Shown here in pieces: positions 21,378-29,254 of a stretch of 33,896 nt of DNA. Made by a program: the position numbers and the translations under genes. The notes below the pieces were generated by a model. That model saw only the letters and a list, made by a program, of their open reading frames with translations, had not been told where the DNA came from and ran no database searches. The stretch is taken from the NCBI RefSeq assembly GCF_004348455.1, contig NZ_SMKA01000065.1:1-33896 (forward strand), written 5' to 3'. How positions within the stretch are numbered: the stretch's first letter is position 1; every line of letters begins with the position of its first letter. The stretch is from Kribbella albertanoniae (GTDB lineage Bacteria; Actinomycetota; Actinomycetes; Propionibacteriales; Kribbellaceae).

Positions 21378-23741
21378 ATGATTCCGCGTCGTCTCTTCCG
21401 ACCTGTCCTGTTCTTAGCGGTCCTGGCCGTAATCAGCTGTTTGTTCACAGCGGCCAGCACAGCCGCTCCACCCGCCGGGCGACCGGACCCGTTCCCGTCC
21501 GAGGTCGGGCCGGAGCGCCCCGACGTCGGCGGGCGCACGCTCGCCCCGGATCCGATCACCAACCTCGGTGCGCCGATCAGCTCGCTCACCGTGATGGAGG
21601 GGACCGTCGGCCGGACGCCGGACGGCCGCGACGTCGTGTACGCCGTACCGGCCGGTGAGAACGCCAACCTGAACGTTGTCGACGTCCACAGCCGTCAGCT
21701 CCTGCACACCGTGCCGCTGCCCGGCGCAGCCGGCGCCTGGGGGATCGTCGTCGCCAGCGACGGCAGGCTGTACGTCGGTACCTATCCGAACGCCCACCTC
21801 TATCGCTTCGACCCGGTGACGGCCGTGGTCACCGACCTGGGCCGCCCGATCACCGGTGAGTCGTTCATCTACGGCCTCACCGCCGACGGGAACGGCAACG
21901 TCTACGGCGGCACGTATCCGAACGCGCACGCCTTCAAGTACGACGCCACCACCGCACAGGTCACCGACTACGGCTCACTCGACCCGGTGCAGCAGTACGC
22001 GCGGTCGACTGTCTACGACCCCGACCACAACGCACTGTTCGTCGGCATCTCCACACCGGTCGGCAAGCTGCTCCGCATCGACCTTGCCACCGGAACGGTC
22101 CAGAACGTGACCCCGGCGAGTCTGGTCGCCACGGACATCATCGACCTCGACTATGCGAGCGGACGGGTGTTCGCAAACGCCAGCGGCAAGCTGGCGGTCG
22201 TCGACGCGGTCACCTTCGAGCAGGTCAAGTTCACCGACGCCGCGACCGGCGGGCTGGTCCTGACCTACCCACTGGCAGCGCGTGGTGTTTCCGGCGGCGG
22301 TCCGGGTGGCGTGTACTTCACCACCGCGACCACGCTCAACCTGATGCGCTACGACCTCGACACCAACACCGTCGGTACGGTGACGAACCCGCCGATCCGG
22401 ATGACACGCGGAGCGGCCATCGGCTACGGCTGGGTGACCGAGAACGGCCAGCAGATCCTCTACGGCCTCACGGGCAACTACTCCGGCGGAACGTTCCGCT
22501 ACGACCCCATTGCCCGCACACTCGCGCAGTGGAGCTCACCGTTCCAGTACGTACCGGTGGCGCTCCAGCACGCGATCGCTGACCCAGCCACGGGCCGAGT
22601 GTACGTCAACGCCTACCTGAACGGCACCACGTCGTACTACGACCCCGCCACCGGCAAAGCCACCGTCACTGCACGCCAAGGCCAAGTCGAGGGCTGGTCG
22701 TGGGGCACCGGCAGCAAGATGTGGGTCGGCATCTACCCGTACGGCCGACTGCAGCAATGGGACACCGCTCTACCGGAGAGCCCGACCAATCCGAAGGTGC
22801 TGTTCAGCCTGGCCGACAGTGAACACCACCAGAACCGCCCGTTCGCCGTCGTCCCGTCCGGCAACAGCGTGTACGTCGGGACCACTCCCGGGTACGGCGA
22901 ATACGGCGGTGCGATCACGGTGTACGACGTACCCAGCAACACGCACAAGGTCTACCGGCACCTGGTGACAGACCAGTCGATCGCCAGCCTCCTGCCGGTC
23001 GGCACTGATGTGTGGGCCGGATCCGCCATCGAAGGTGGTCAGGGCACCGAGCCGCGGGCCACTGAGGCTCACCTGGTCAAGGTGGACCCAGCAACGGGTG
23101 CGGTGACGGCAGACGTCGTACCGGTACCGGGTGCGGCCAGCATCAACGAGCTGACCCTCGGACCGGACGGCAACATCTGGGGGCTGGCGGACGGCAACGT
23201 GTTCGTCGCCGACAAGACGACCGGCGCGATCCTGCGCACGTACACGGTCTTCTCCGGACGCCTCACCGGTCACGACGGAGCGCTGTCCTGGCGCGACGGC
23301 TACCTGTACGGCGTCTCCGGCGGCCGCCTGTTCGTCCTGGACGGTCTCAGCGGGACGTCCACCATCCTCCGCGACCACGGTCTCAACCGGCTCACGGAAG
23401 GACCGGACGGCAAGTACTACTCGCTGCTGCGCCTGGACGGCTGGACCATTCCGACCAACCTGGCGTCGTACACGCCACCGCTCGACCCGTGCCCCAAGTC
23501 GGACGTCCGGACCAACGTGTGGACCGGCAACATCAACAGCCACGTGCTGAACCGCTTCCTGGAGTACGGCTGCACGCTCACCGACGTACTGCCGGACGCC
23601 AAGGCAGAGTGGCCCAGCCACGGCGCCTACGTGGTCGCAGTGGACCGGAAGCTCCGGACACTCGAGAGGTCCGGCCAGGTCGAGTACTGGGAAGGAATTC
23701 TGATCCGGTTCGCCGCCGCCATCTCCAACGTGGGGCGGTGA
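21378..23741 (+). CDS. Secreted beta-propeller-repeat protein
   Basis: A 787-residue exported protein. A basic N-terminus (MIPRRLF), a hydrophobic core and a likely cleavage after AASTA or TAAPPA make a Sec signal peptide. The mature part is built of repeated blocks such as GRLYVGTYPNAHLYRFDPVTA and GNVYGGTYPNAHAFKYDATTA, with aromatic and DG-rich turns, typical of a seven- or eight-blade propeller of the NHL/YVTN type. The last 65 residues (LNRFLEYGCTLTDVLPDA, AYVVAVDRKLRTLE, AAAISNVGR) form a separate small module with a single cysteine. A similar tail occurs in other secreted actinobacterial proteins as far as I recall. Ligand or enzymatic activity is not evident. GGGAG precedes the ATG; a start at 21318 lacks a signal peptide. 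Confidence 0.8.
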   Translation: MIPRRLFRPVLFLAVLAVISCLFTAASTAAPPAGRPDPFPSEVGPERPDVGGRTLAPDPITNLGAPISSLTVMEGTVGRTPDGRDVVYAVPAGENANLNVVDVHSRQLLHTVPLPGAAGAWGIVVASDGRLYVGTYPNAHLYRFDPVTAVVTDLGRPITGESFIYGLTADGNGNVYGGTYPNAHAFKYDATTAQVTDYGSLDPVQQYARSTVYDPDHNALFVGISTPVGKLLRIDLATGTVQNVTPASLVATDIIDLDYASGRVFANASGKLAVVDAVTFEQVKFTDAATGGLVLTYPLAARGVSGGGPGGVYFTTATTLNLMRYDLDTNTVGTVTNPPIRMTRGAAIGYGWVTENGQQILYGLTGNYSGGTFRYDPIARTLAQWSSPFQYVPVALQHAIADPATGRVYVNAYLNGTTSYYDPATGKATVTARQGQVEGWSWGTGSKMWVGIYPYGRLQQWDTALPESPTNPKVLFSLADSEHHQNRPFAVVPSGNSVYVGTTPGYGEYGGAITVYDVPSNTHKVYRHLVTDQSIASLLPVGTDVWAGSAIEGGQGTEPRATEAHLVKVDPATGAVTADVVPVPGAASINELTLGPDGNIWGLADGNVFVADKTTGAILRTYTVFSGRLTGHDGALSWRDGYLYGVSGGRLFVLDGLSGTSTILRDHGLNRLTEGPDGKYYSLLRLDGWTIPTNLASYTPPLDPCPKSDVRTNVWTGNINSHVLNRFLEYGCTLTDVLPDAKAEWPSHGAYVVAVDRKLRTLERSGQVEYWEGILIRFAAAISNVGR

Positions 23742-23753
23742 GGGCCCAACAGC

Positions 23754-24710
23754 TCACCAGCTTCCGGTGAGCTCCTCGCCGTACCAACCCTCGATCAGGC
23801 GGCGGCTGATCGAGATGTTGCCCGGGAGGGCCATCGTGCCGGCTTCGACCAGCGCACGGAGGTCCTCCCGGGTGAACCACCTCGCGTCGGAGATCTCGTC
23901 ACCGTCCACCTCGATGTCGGTACCGGTCGCCTTCGCGTAGAACCCGAGCATCAGGCTCGACGGCAGCGGCCAGGGCTGGCTCCCGGCGTACACGACCTCC
24001 GGCCCGACAACCACACCGGACTCCTCGAGCACCTCACGCCGTACGGCGGCCTCCAGCGACTCCCCTGGCTCCACGAACCCGGCCAGTGTCGAGTACCGCC
24101 CCTCGGGCCAGGACGCGTTGCGCCCGAGCAGGGCCCGGTCCTGGTCGTCGGTGACCAGAACGATGATGGCCGGGTCACTCCGCGGGAAGTGGCGGAGGCC
24201 GCAGCCCGGACAGTCCCTGACGTGGCCGGCTTCGACGACCACGGTGTGCTCACCGCAGTTGCCGCAGTGGGTGTGGACGGCGTGCCAGTTGGCCAGCCCG
24301 ACGATGTGGACCGCCATCCCGGCCTCACGGTCGTTCAGCAGCGCCCCCAGCTCCCGGAGCCCGGCATACGACTCGTCCGGCTCGTCCTGGACGACGACTG
24401 CGAACACCGCGCGGCCCTCGGCCGTCTGACCGGCGCCGGACTCCCGGTCGATGCCCAGGAAGACCCGGTTGCCTTCGGGCGCCTCGGACGGAGCGATCAG
24501 CCGCAGCGCGGTCCGGTCGTCGGTCACCTGCAGCTGGTCGGCGGCCACCACGGTCACCTGCGTGTCCGGGGCCGCCCAGGCCTTCTCCAGCCAGGCGTCG
24601 TCGCGCCGTCGATCGGCGGCGCGGTCCAGGACCGAGCGGGACAGGGCTAACGAACCAGGAGCGATGGAATAGGCCACGTCTCTCAACATATCCCGGCCGC
24701 GTGAGAGCAT
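23754..24710 (-). CDS. nudC: NAD(+) diphosphatase NudC
   Basis: A 318-residue NADH pyrophosphatase. The zinc knuckle is HCGNCGEHT..RDCPGCGLRHFPR (four cysteines, about 160-185). The Nudix box is GFVEPGESLEAAVRREVLEESG. The NudC-specific SQPWPLPSSLM motif comes just after. It splits NAD(H) into NMN(H) and AMP and may also remove NAD caps from RNA. nudC sits next to uvrD2 and mycoredoxin in mycobacteria; here the secreted propeller gene separates them. The ATG at 24710 has TACTCA seven nt upstream, which would suit leaderless translation. A second ATG at 24689 is possible and gives 311 residues. The start is only 6 bp from the divergent deoD start. Confidence 0.9.
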   Translation of the reverse strand: MLSRGRDMLRDVAYSIAPGSLALSRSVLDRAADRRRDDAWLEKAWAAPDTQVTVVAADQLQVTDDRTALRLIAPSEAPEGNRVFLGIDRESGAGQTAEGRAVFAVVVQDEPDESYAGLRELGALLNDREAGMAVHIVGLANWHAVHTHCGNCGEHTVVVEAGHVRDCPGCGLRHFPRSDPAIIVLVTDDQDRALLGRNASWPEGRYSTLAGFVEPGESLEAAVRREVLEESGVVVGPEVVYAGSQPWPLPSSLMLGFYAKATGTDIEVDGDEISDARWFTREDLRALVEAGTMALPGNISISRRLIEGWYGEELTGSW

Positions 24711-24716
24711 CCCCGC

Positions 24717-25430
24717 ATGAGTATTCACATCGCCGCCGAACCTGGGCAGATCGCACCGCGGGTGCTGTTCCCCGGTGATCCGCTCCGGGCCAAGTGGATC
24801 GCGGAGACCTACCTGTCCGACGTGATCTGCTACACCGAGGTCCGGAACATGTTCGGGTTCACCGGCACCTACAAGGGTGAGCAGATCTCCGTGCAGGGCT
24901 CCGGCATGGGCCAGGCGTCCGCCTCCATCTACGCGCACGAGCTGTTCGCGGAGTACGACGTACAGACCCTGATCCGGGTCGGGACGTGCGGGGCGCTGAC
25001 CGAGGCCGTGCGGGTCCGGGACGTGATCATCGCGATGTCCGCGAGCACCGACTCGCAGATGAACCGGCTGCGCTTCCACGGCATCGACTACGCGCCGACC
25101 GCGGACTACCACCTGCTGCGCGCCGCGGTGGACGCCGCCGAGGCGGCCGGGCTGAACGTGCACGTCGGCCAGGTGTTCTCCGGTGACGTGTTCTACAACG
25201 ACCGTCCGGACCTGGTCTCGCGGACCGCGGAGTACGGCGTACTGGGGATCGAGATGGAGGCCGCGGCGCTGTACACGCTGGCTGCCAAGTTCGGCCGCCG
25301 GGCGCTCGGCATCATGACGGTGTCGGACCACCTGATCACCAAGGAGATCACGTCGGCCGAGGAGCGGCAGACGACCTTCTCCGAGATGATCACGATCGCC
25401 CTCGATGCTGCGATCGAGGTGCCGGTCTGA
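24717..25430 (+). CDS. deoD: Purine-nucleoside phosphorylase DeoD-type
   Basis: A 237-residue DeoD-type purine-nucleoside phosphorylase, the usual length of the family. It has VLFPGDPLRAKWIAE near the N-terminus (phosphate site), GSGMGQASASIYAHELF, RVGTCGALTEAVRVRD, LGIEMEAAALYTLAA and the active-site SDHL (about 204). It splits purine (deoxy)nucleosides with phosphate to base and sugar-1-phosphate in the cytoplasm for salvage. No Shine-Dalgarno is present, so leaderless translation is likely, with the promoter inside the nudC start region. GAGGTG at its 3' end probably serves the following lipoprotein gene. Confidence 0.93.
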   Translation: MSIHIAAEPGQIAPRVLFPGDPLRAKWIAETYLSDVICYTEVRNMFGFTGTYKGEQISVQGSGMGQASASIYAHELFAEYDVQTLIRVGTCGALTEAVRVRDVIIAMSASTDSQMNRLRFHGIDYAPTADYHLLRAAVDAAEAAGLNVHVGQVFSGDVFYNDRPDLVSRTAEYGVLGIEMEAAALYTLAAKFGRRALGIMTVSDHLITKEITSAEERQTTFSEMITIALDAAIEVPV

Positions 25431-25963
25431 GCCGGGCCAGGAGCGCGGCCACCGCCATCGCCGCTCTCCTGCTGCTGACCGCCTGCTCGTCGAACAAGCC
25501 GGACGCTACCGACCCGGACATCCCACCGCCGTCCGGCACCTCGTCTGCTCCCGTAGACCTGGCACCGGTCAAAGCGACCGCAGTGGTCGCCGGGCTGACC
25601 AGTGCCGGCTTCAAGTGCGGCACCGACGAGGCGTACGCGCTCTGTACGTCGGGCGCCGCATCGGTCTCGATCCTGAACGGCGACCACCCGCGGCCACCCG
25701 TCGTGTCGGTGAACGCCAGCGGGCCGGCCGACAAGGCAGCTGCCGAGGTCGCCAAGGTGCTGCCGAAGGTGCTGGAGATCGCCCACATCAGCCAGCCGCA
25801 GGACATCACGTCCTGGTTCGGCGCGCAGAAGGGCAAGCCGACCGCGGAGATGACCGCAGGCGACTGGCTGGTGAGCTACGCGGCCGAGGTGGACACCGAA
25901 GAGCCCGGTGTGCACCTGACGGTGACCGACAAGCTGTGCAAAACGGCCTGTCAGGCGGAGTGA
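25427..25963 (+). CDS. Lipoprotein with probable CTG start codon
   Basis: Translating from the CTG at 25427 gives a 178-residue lipoprotein: LSRARSAATAIAALLLLTAC, with the lipobox LTAC (Cys about 20), then a low-complexity SSNKPDATDPDIPPPSGTSS linker and a globular domain with cysteines in FKCGTDEAYALC and KLCKTACQ. The frame has no ATG, GTG or TTG upstream that would keep a signal sequence. GAGGTG is placed 5 nt before the CTG, and CTGA overlaps the deoD stop, as in ATGA-coupled genes. A GTG at 25574 would remove the signal peptide and is less likely. No known domain is recognised. The 3' end overlaps the next convergent gene by 13 bp. Confidence 0.7.
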   Translation: MSRARSAATAIAALLLLTACSSNKPDATDPDIPPPSGTSSAPVDLAPVKATAVVAGLTSAGFKCGTDEAYALCTSGAASVSILNGDHPRPPVVSVNASGPADKAAAEVAKVLPKVLEIAHISQPQDITSWFGAQKGKPTAEMTAGDWLVSYAAEVDTEEPGVHLTVTDKLCKTACQAE

Positions 25964-26490
25964 ACGAACCGCTCCCCCAGTAGGCGCTGGAAGGGCTCGA
26001 CCAGCCCAGACCGTGTGCGTAGGTAGCGTCTGATGGAGCCGTCGTCGAGCATCAACTCGACGGCGGTTCCGCGCACCTCCCGGATCACCCGCGCCTGTTG
26101 CACCCGGACCGCCGGGACGAACTCCGGAAACGGGACGATCTCCATCAGGTCGTCGGTGATCCCCTTGGCCTCCCGACGCAGCCGCCGCCGGGCCAGCGCC
26201 CGTGTGGTCATCGAGGCAACCCCGAGCAGGTCGCCCACTCGGTCCACCACGAGCAGAATCACCGCAGCGATCAGACCGGCCGCGGCCACGATCAGGAACG
26301 CCGTACGGAGCCCAGGCAGCCCGGCCTTGCCGACCAGCCACGCCAGCACGAGCGCACCGGCCATTCCGACGACGCACCACAGCGAGGGGTCCATCCGGCG
26401 GCCGAAAATCGGCGTCGCCGTCCACCCGTCCGCGGTGAACTCCAGATCGACCAGTCCACCCGGCTCCGACCGCACCCGCTTCACAATCAC
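25951..26490 (-). CDS. Two-helix membrane protein of unknown function
   Basis: A 179-residue protein with two hydrophobic segments (WCVVGMAGALVLAWLVGKAG and TAFLIVAAAGLIAAVILLVV, about 38-85), giving a short hairpin in the membrane. Both ends should be cytoplasmic. The N-terminus (VDLEFTADGWTATPIFGR) looks like a small beta domain, and the C-terminal half is soluble and charged (RALARRRLRREAKG, then VQQARVIREVRGTAVELMLDDGSIRRYLRT). I do not recognise the family. The GTG at 26490 has TAGGCT seven nt upstream, so it is probably leaderless. It overlaps the lipoprotein gene by 13 bp. Confidence 0.7.
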   Translation of the reverse strand: MIVKRVRSEPGGLVDLEFTADGWTATPIFGRRMDPSLWCVVGMAGALVLAWLVGKAGLPGLRTAFLIVAAAGLIAAVILLVVDRVGDLLGVASMTTRALARRRLRREAKGITDDLMEIVPFPEFVPAVRVQQARVIREVRGTAVELMLDDGSIRRYLRTRSGLVEPFQRLLGERFVHSA

Positions 26491-26511
26491 GGGTGGCAGC
26501 CTAGAACGCTC

Positions 26512-27141
26512 TCAGGTCGTGATGAGCTTCGGCAGCACCTGGCCGACGCGCTGGACCAAGCGCTCGGGCGCACCGGTCGGGTCATCGGCAAAGGCGACCA
26601 CGGCCTGCTCGAACAGACCATCCATCAGCGCGTACGCCGTCGCTGCGTCGACCGACGGTTTGGCTCCGAGCAGCTCGGCGTACCGGCTCAGGATCCGCCA
26701 GATCATCTCTTCCAGCAGTTGGTCGATCGCGACCACATCGGCCCGCAGCTGCTCCTCGAACATGCTCTGGGCGCGCAGGTCGTACCAGAGCCGGTGCATG
26801 GCCGTCTCTTCGACCAGGGTCTGGGTCATCTTCGCCAGGAACCCCGCACCGAGCTCGTCGGGCGTGGTGGCGGTCTCCACGACCTCGTCGTACCGCTGGG
26901 CGCACTTGGTCTTGTAGTAGCGCACGCAGTAGCTGATCAGGTCGATCTTGTCGCGGAAGTAGTAGTGCACGACGCCGTGCGTGAACTCGGAGTTGTTCGC
27001 GATCTCGCGCAGGCTGGTCCGGGCGTAGCCGAGCTCGCCCAGGGTCTTCAGCGCGGACTCGGCCAGCGCGATCCGGCGGCGCTCGATCTTGTCGATCCCC
27101 GACACCCGGCCCGCCGGGGTGACGTCTGCTGCTGAGCTCAT
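26512..27141 (-). CDS. TetR-family regulator of the adjacent SDR operon
   Basis: A 209-residue TetR regulator. The DNA-binding helices are in RIALAESALKTLGELGYARTSLREIANNSEFTHGVVHYYFRDKIDLI (about 23-70). The helix-turn-helix and HYYFRDK end are typical. The ligand domain (about 85-205) is aromatic and charged; the ligand is unknown. It diverges from the SDR operon, and two TTGACR-NN-TGTCMA palindromes lie in between, so it probably represses both itself and the operon until a substrate-derived ligand binds. The ATG at 27141 is preceded by GGAGG (27146-27150 region on the minus strand). Confidence 0.88.
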   Translation of the reverse strand: MSSAADVTPAGRVSGIDKIERRRIALAESALKTLGELGYARTSLREIANNSEFTHGVVHYYFRDKIDLISYCVRYYKTKCAQRYDEVVETATTPDELGAGFLAKMTQTLVEETAMHRLWYDLRAQSMFEEQLRADVVAIDQLLEEMIWRILSRYAELLGAKPSVDAATAYALMDGLFEQAVVAFADDPTGAPERLVQRVGQVLPKLITT

Positions 27142-27214
27142 CGCCCTCCTCTCGCCGATATCTGCGTCAGCCTACCTGCCGCAGGCCAGGCACTTCCCGC
27201 GGCAGGGCGACTTC

Positions 27215-27250
27215 TTGACAAGTGTCCAGCAAAGTCTTGACGACTGTCAA
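27215..27250. promoter_or_regulatory. Pair of TetR operator-like palindromes
   Basis: TTGACA-AG-TGTCCA (27215-27228) and TTGACG-AC-TGTCAA (27237-27250) are two versions of the same 14-bp palindrome, TTGACR-NN-TGTCMA. Their centres are 22 bp apart, two helical turns, so two repressor dimers would sit on one face. The pair is between the divergent TetR and SDR genes and probably covers the operon promoter. Confidence 0.7.
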
Positions 27251-27312
27251 AGAACGGGTCCACAGTGGTGCCCCAATCACCCTCCGCAGCCACTCAGCAA
27301 AGGAGCTCCCCG

Positions 27313-28119
27313 ATGGGCGGACTCGATCTCTCCGGGCGTAAGGCCCTTGTCACCGGCGGGGCCCAGGGACTGGGCGAAGGGATGGCCAAGGCACTGGCCG
27401 CGGCGGGCGCGAAGGTCGTCGTCGCCGATCTGCAGAAGGACGCGGGCGCGGCGGTCGCCGACGCGCTCGACCGCGAGTACGGTGCCGGCAACGGGTTCGT
27501 CGCCCACGACGTGACCGACGAGGGCAGCTGGGAGAACGCCGTCGTCGCGGCCACCGACGTACTCGGCGGTCTGGACATCCTGGTGAACAACGCCGGGATC
27601 GAGATCACCAGCCTGCTCACCGAGGTCACCGCGGACCAGATCCGCCGGATGCTCGACGTGAACATCCTCGGGACCACGCTGGGGATCAAGTACGGCCTGC
27701 GCACGATGCGGCCGGACGGCCTGGCCGGACAGGGCGGCGCGATCATCAACATCTCCTCGGTCGCCGCCACCATCGCCTTCCCCGGGATCGCGGTCTACTC
27801 GGCCACCAAGTCCGCGGTCGACCGGCTCACCCGGGTCGCCGCGATGGAGTCCGGCAAGCTCGGGTACGGCGTCCGCGTGAACTGCATCTACCCCGGACTC
27901 GTCCCGACCGCGATGGGCGCCGGCCTGGCGAACGACGTCGCGGAGCTCGGTCTGTTCGGCTCCCCGGAGGAGGCGGTCGGTGCGGTCATCGGACTGACCC
28001 CGGCCGGACGGCTCGGCGAGGTCACCGACATGGCCGACGCAGTCGTCTTCCTGGCCTCGAACGAGGCCCGGTTCATCACCGGTATCGGTCTGCCGGTCGA
28101 CGGCGGAATGGGGATGTGA
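27313..28119 (+). CDS. SDR-family NAD(P)-dependent oxidoreductase
   Basis: A 268-residue short-chain dehydrogenase. It shows GRKALVTGGAQGLGEGMAKAL (TGxxxGLG), NNAG, the catalytic serine NISSV, YSATK and the C-terminal LPVDGGMGM end of classical SDRs. The acidic VVVADLQKD after strand 2 suggests NAD(H). It probably oxidises an alcohol or hydroxyacyl group. AGGAG lies 7 nt before the ATG. It is first in a three-gene operon with a saccharopine-dehydrogenase-like protein (1-nt gap) and an acyl-CoA ligase (9-bp gap), under the divergent TetR regulator. Substrate is unknown. Confidence 0.88.
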   Translation: MGGLDLSGRKALVTGGAQGLGEGMAKALAAAGAKVVVADLQKDAGAAVADALDREYGAGNGFVAHDVTDEGSWENAVVAATDVLGGLDILVNNAGIEITSLLTEVTADQIRRMLDVNILGTTLGIKYGLRTMRPDGLAGQGGAIINISSVAATIAFPGIAVYSATKSAVDRLTRVAAMESGKLGYGVRVNCIYPGLVPTAMGAGLANDVAELGLFGSPEEAVGAVIGLTPAGRLGEVTDMADAVVFLASNEARFITGIGLPVDGGMGM

Positions 28120-28120
28120 C

Positions 28121-29245
28121 ATGGCTGCTAAGCCAGTAGTTGTGTACGGCGCCTCCGGCTACACCGGGCGTCTGGTCTGTGAGTACCTCCGCCAGTACGG
28201 CGTCCCGTTCGTGGCCGCCGGGCGCAGCGAGGACAAGCTCAAGTCGTCGATGAGCTCGAATGTGGCCGGCATCGAGACAGCCGACTACGAGATCGCCACA
28301 GTCGACCATGACGTGGCAGCACTCACCGATCTGTTCAAGGGCGCATCAGTAGTGCTCAACACGGTCGGACCGTTCAGTGAGCTCGGTCCTGCGGCCGTCG
28401 AGGCAGCTCTCGCGGCAGGTGCGCACTACACCGACACCACTGGTGAGCAGGACTGGCTGATCACCTGCGACGAGGTGTACGGCGCGCGCTTCGCCGACGC
28501 GGGTCTCCTGCTGGCTCCTGGTATCGCCCAGATGTACACGACCGGCGAAATCGCCGCACAGCTCTGCCTGGAGCAGCCAGGGCTCGACACCTTGGACATC
28601 GCGGTGTTCTGGGGCGGCAGCCCGACCATCGCCTCGACGCGCACGATTCTGGTGAACGCTGCGACGTCAAAGGCACACTTCCTCGAGCAGAACCAGTACG
28701 TCGAATTCCCCGAGCAGGGGCTGGTTCCACTCGTCGTACCGGGTCAGCATGAGCTGGCGCTGTCACTGCCATGGGGTGGCACGTCACACCCGGTCTGGTT
28801 CAAGCGGGATCCACGGGTCGCCAACTGCAAGGCGCAGGGTGGTGTGTTCAACGCTGCGCTGATGAACGGCGTACCGCAGATCGTGGCGGCCGCACTGGAA
28901 GCCACGAAGGACATGGCTCCGGCCGAACGCGACGCCGCGCTCACTGCGACCGCACGCCAGGTGATGGACCAGATGCCGCCCCGGGAGAACCCGCGGGTCA
29001 ACAAGTCCCTCGACTCGGTGCACGCCTCCGGTCCGCTCGGGCGGGCGCACTGTGTGATCCACGGCAACAGCAACTACCAGCAGACCGGTCTCCTGCAGGC
29101 GTACGCGGCGTACTCGCTGCTGCAGACACCGCCGAAACGAGTCGGCTTCGCCAGTGGCTGTCAGGCCTTCGGCCACCGGGAGCTGCTCGGCGTACTGCGC
29201 AGCTTCGGGCTGGTGGCCGAGCCGCAGCTGACCGTGGTGAGCTAG
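28121..29245 (+). CDS. Saccharopine dehydrogenase-like reductase (DUF5938 type)
   Basis: A 374-residue protein with an N-terminal Rossmann domain, VVVYGASGYTGRLVCEYLRQYG (about 6-27), and GRSEDKLKSS, the arginine after strand 2 that favours NADPH. The middle SVVLNTVGPFSELGPAAVEAALAAGAHYTDTTGEQDW is typical of saccharopine-dehydrogenase-fold reductases, a group that also includes trans-acting enoyl reductases. It resembles the DUF5938 group; none has a clear reaction as far as I know. The start follows the SDR stop with one base between, and it is read with the acyl-CoA ligase, so it probably reduces a CoA- or acid-linked intermediate. Third-position GC is a little lower than in neighbouring genes. 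Confidence 0.75.
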   Translation: MAAKPVVVYGASGYTGRLVCEYLRQYGVPFVAAGRSEDKLKSSMSSNVAGIETADYEIATVDHDVAALTDLFKGASVVLNTVGPFSELGPAAVEAALAAGAHYTDTTGEQDWLITCDEVYGARFADAGLLLAPGIAQMYTTGEIAAQLCLEQPGLDTLDIAVFWGGSPTIASTRTILVNAATSKAHFLEQNQYVEFPEQGLVPLVVPGQHELALSLPWGGTSHPVWFKRDPRVANCKAQGGVFNAALMNGVPQIVAAALEATKDMAPAERDAALTATARQVMDQMPPRENPRVNKSLDSVHASGPLGRAHCVIHGNSNYQQTGLLQAYAAYSLLQTPPKRVGFASGCQAFGHRELLGVLRSFGLVAEPQLTVVS

Positions 29246-29254
29246 GCGACCGCC

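Noticed and set aside
19331..21658. 775-codon open frame antisense to uvrD2
   Set aside because: It runs through uvrD2, the mycoredoxin gene and the propeller start in a non-coding frame, with low-complexity composition.
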